Virus record (IMG/VR): IMGVR_UViG_3300035698_005795
Coordinates: 1 to 22,663 of that record
DNA length: 22,663 bases
Direction: 5' to 3' (one strand)
Source: a virus
Positions 22,556-22,663 of this stretch are shown one piece after another (positions within the stretch are counted from its first letter, which is position 1; each line of letters starts with the position of its first letter). The notes under the pieces are model-generated. The model was not told the DNA's origin. It saw only the letters and a program-made list of their open reading frames with translations, and did not search any database. The translations under genes and the position numbers were made by a program.

Positions 22556-22663
22556 GAAAAGGAGGTGTTATCCCATAATAAAAAAGAATTTAGCTCTAGG
22601 TGCTTTATTCTTCTTGTAGGCGCAAGTTTTTCGTTCTTTGACAAATAACTTGAGATATGGTTG
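22556..22663 (+). pseudogene. Possible decayed start of a secreted-protein gene
   Basis: A perfect AAAAGGAGGT lies about 40 nt after the rightward -10 element, but no ATG, GTG or TTG follows at the right distance. At 9 nt spacing there is ATA ATA, then a frame reading KKNLALGALFFL, a TAG at 22617-22619, and AQVFRSLTNNLRYG to the window edge. The first part looks like a signal peptide (two Lys then a hydrophobic core). Either a decayed gene or chance; a GTG immediately after the GGAG would give a 27-residue peptide in another frame. Confidence 0.3.

Overview
The window is a piece of a tailed double-stranded DNA phage or prophage (Caudoviricetes). It carries the head and tail morphogenesis genes, almost all read leftward on the minus strand from about 21,330 to beyond position 1. 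The contractile-tail sheath is not seen and the tape measure protein is long, so a siphovirus with a long non-contractile tail is likeliest. The host cannot be named. The DNA is AT-rich and nearly every gene has a clear AAGGAG-type ribosome binding site, so the host uses conventional Shine-Dalgarno initiation. No integrase, repressor, lysis or replication gene is visible.

Layout in the direction of transcription (right to left): small terminase candidate (20847-21332), large terminase (18923-20836), portal (17272-18879), fused prohead protease/scaffold with a likely nested scaffold start (16113-17300), lambda D-like decoration protein (15435-16097), lambda E-like major capsid protein (14186-15418), an unrecognised head-region protein (13708-14172), a lysine-rich protein (13181-13690), two probable connector/head-closure proteins (12722-13177, 12084-12722), an accessory sugar-modification cassette (about 6930-12040), a gp10/Z-like tail completion protein (6369-6929), a small unknown, a tail terminator candidate (5692-6162), a small zinc-ribbon protein (5438-5695), the tail tube candidate (4793-5374), the tail assembly chaperones G and G-T (4008-4753) and the tape measure protein (1-3969, cut by the window edge). 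This is close to the lambda order A-B-C/Nu3-D-E-FII-Z-U-V-G/T-H.

The accessory cassette sits between the head-closure and tail-completion genes. It encodes a two-domain GT4+GT9 glycosyltransferase, a GT2 glycosyltransferase, a protein with two methyltransferase domains and a short protein that may be GT2-related. Two decayed homing-endonuclease-like genes lie inside it and at its downstream edge. It probably builds or decorates a glycan on the virion or host surface.

The best hidden signal is a textbook programmed -1 frameshift in the tail chaperone genes: slippery heptamer AAAAAAC, 7-nt spacer, then a 14-bp stem-loop, with the downstream frame open and protein-like for about 52 codons before its first ATG. 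The right end (21333-22663) has no convincing gene. It holds five tandem 14-bp repeats, about ten copies of a 14-bp motif in both orientations, two 50-bp direct repeats and a strong rightward promoter. It could be a packaging site, an origin or a control region.
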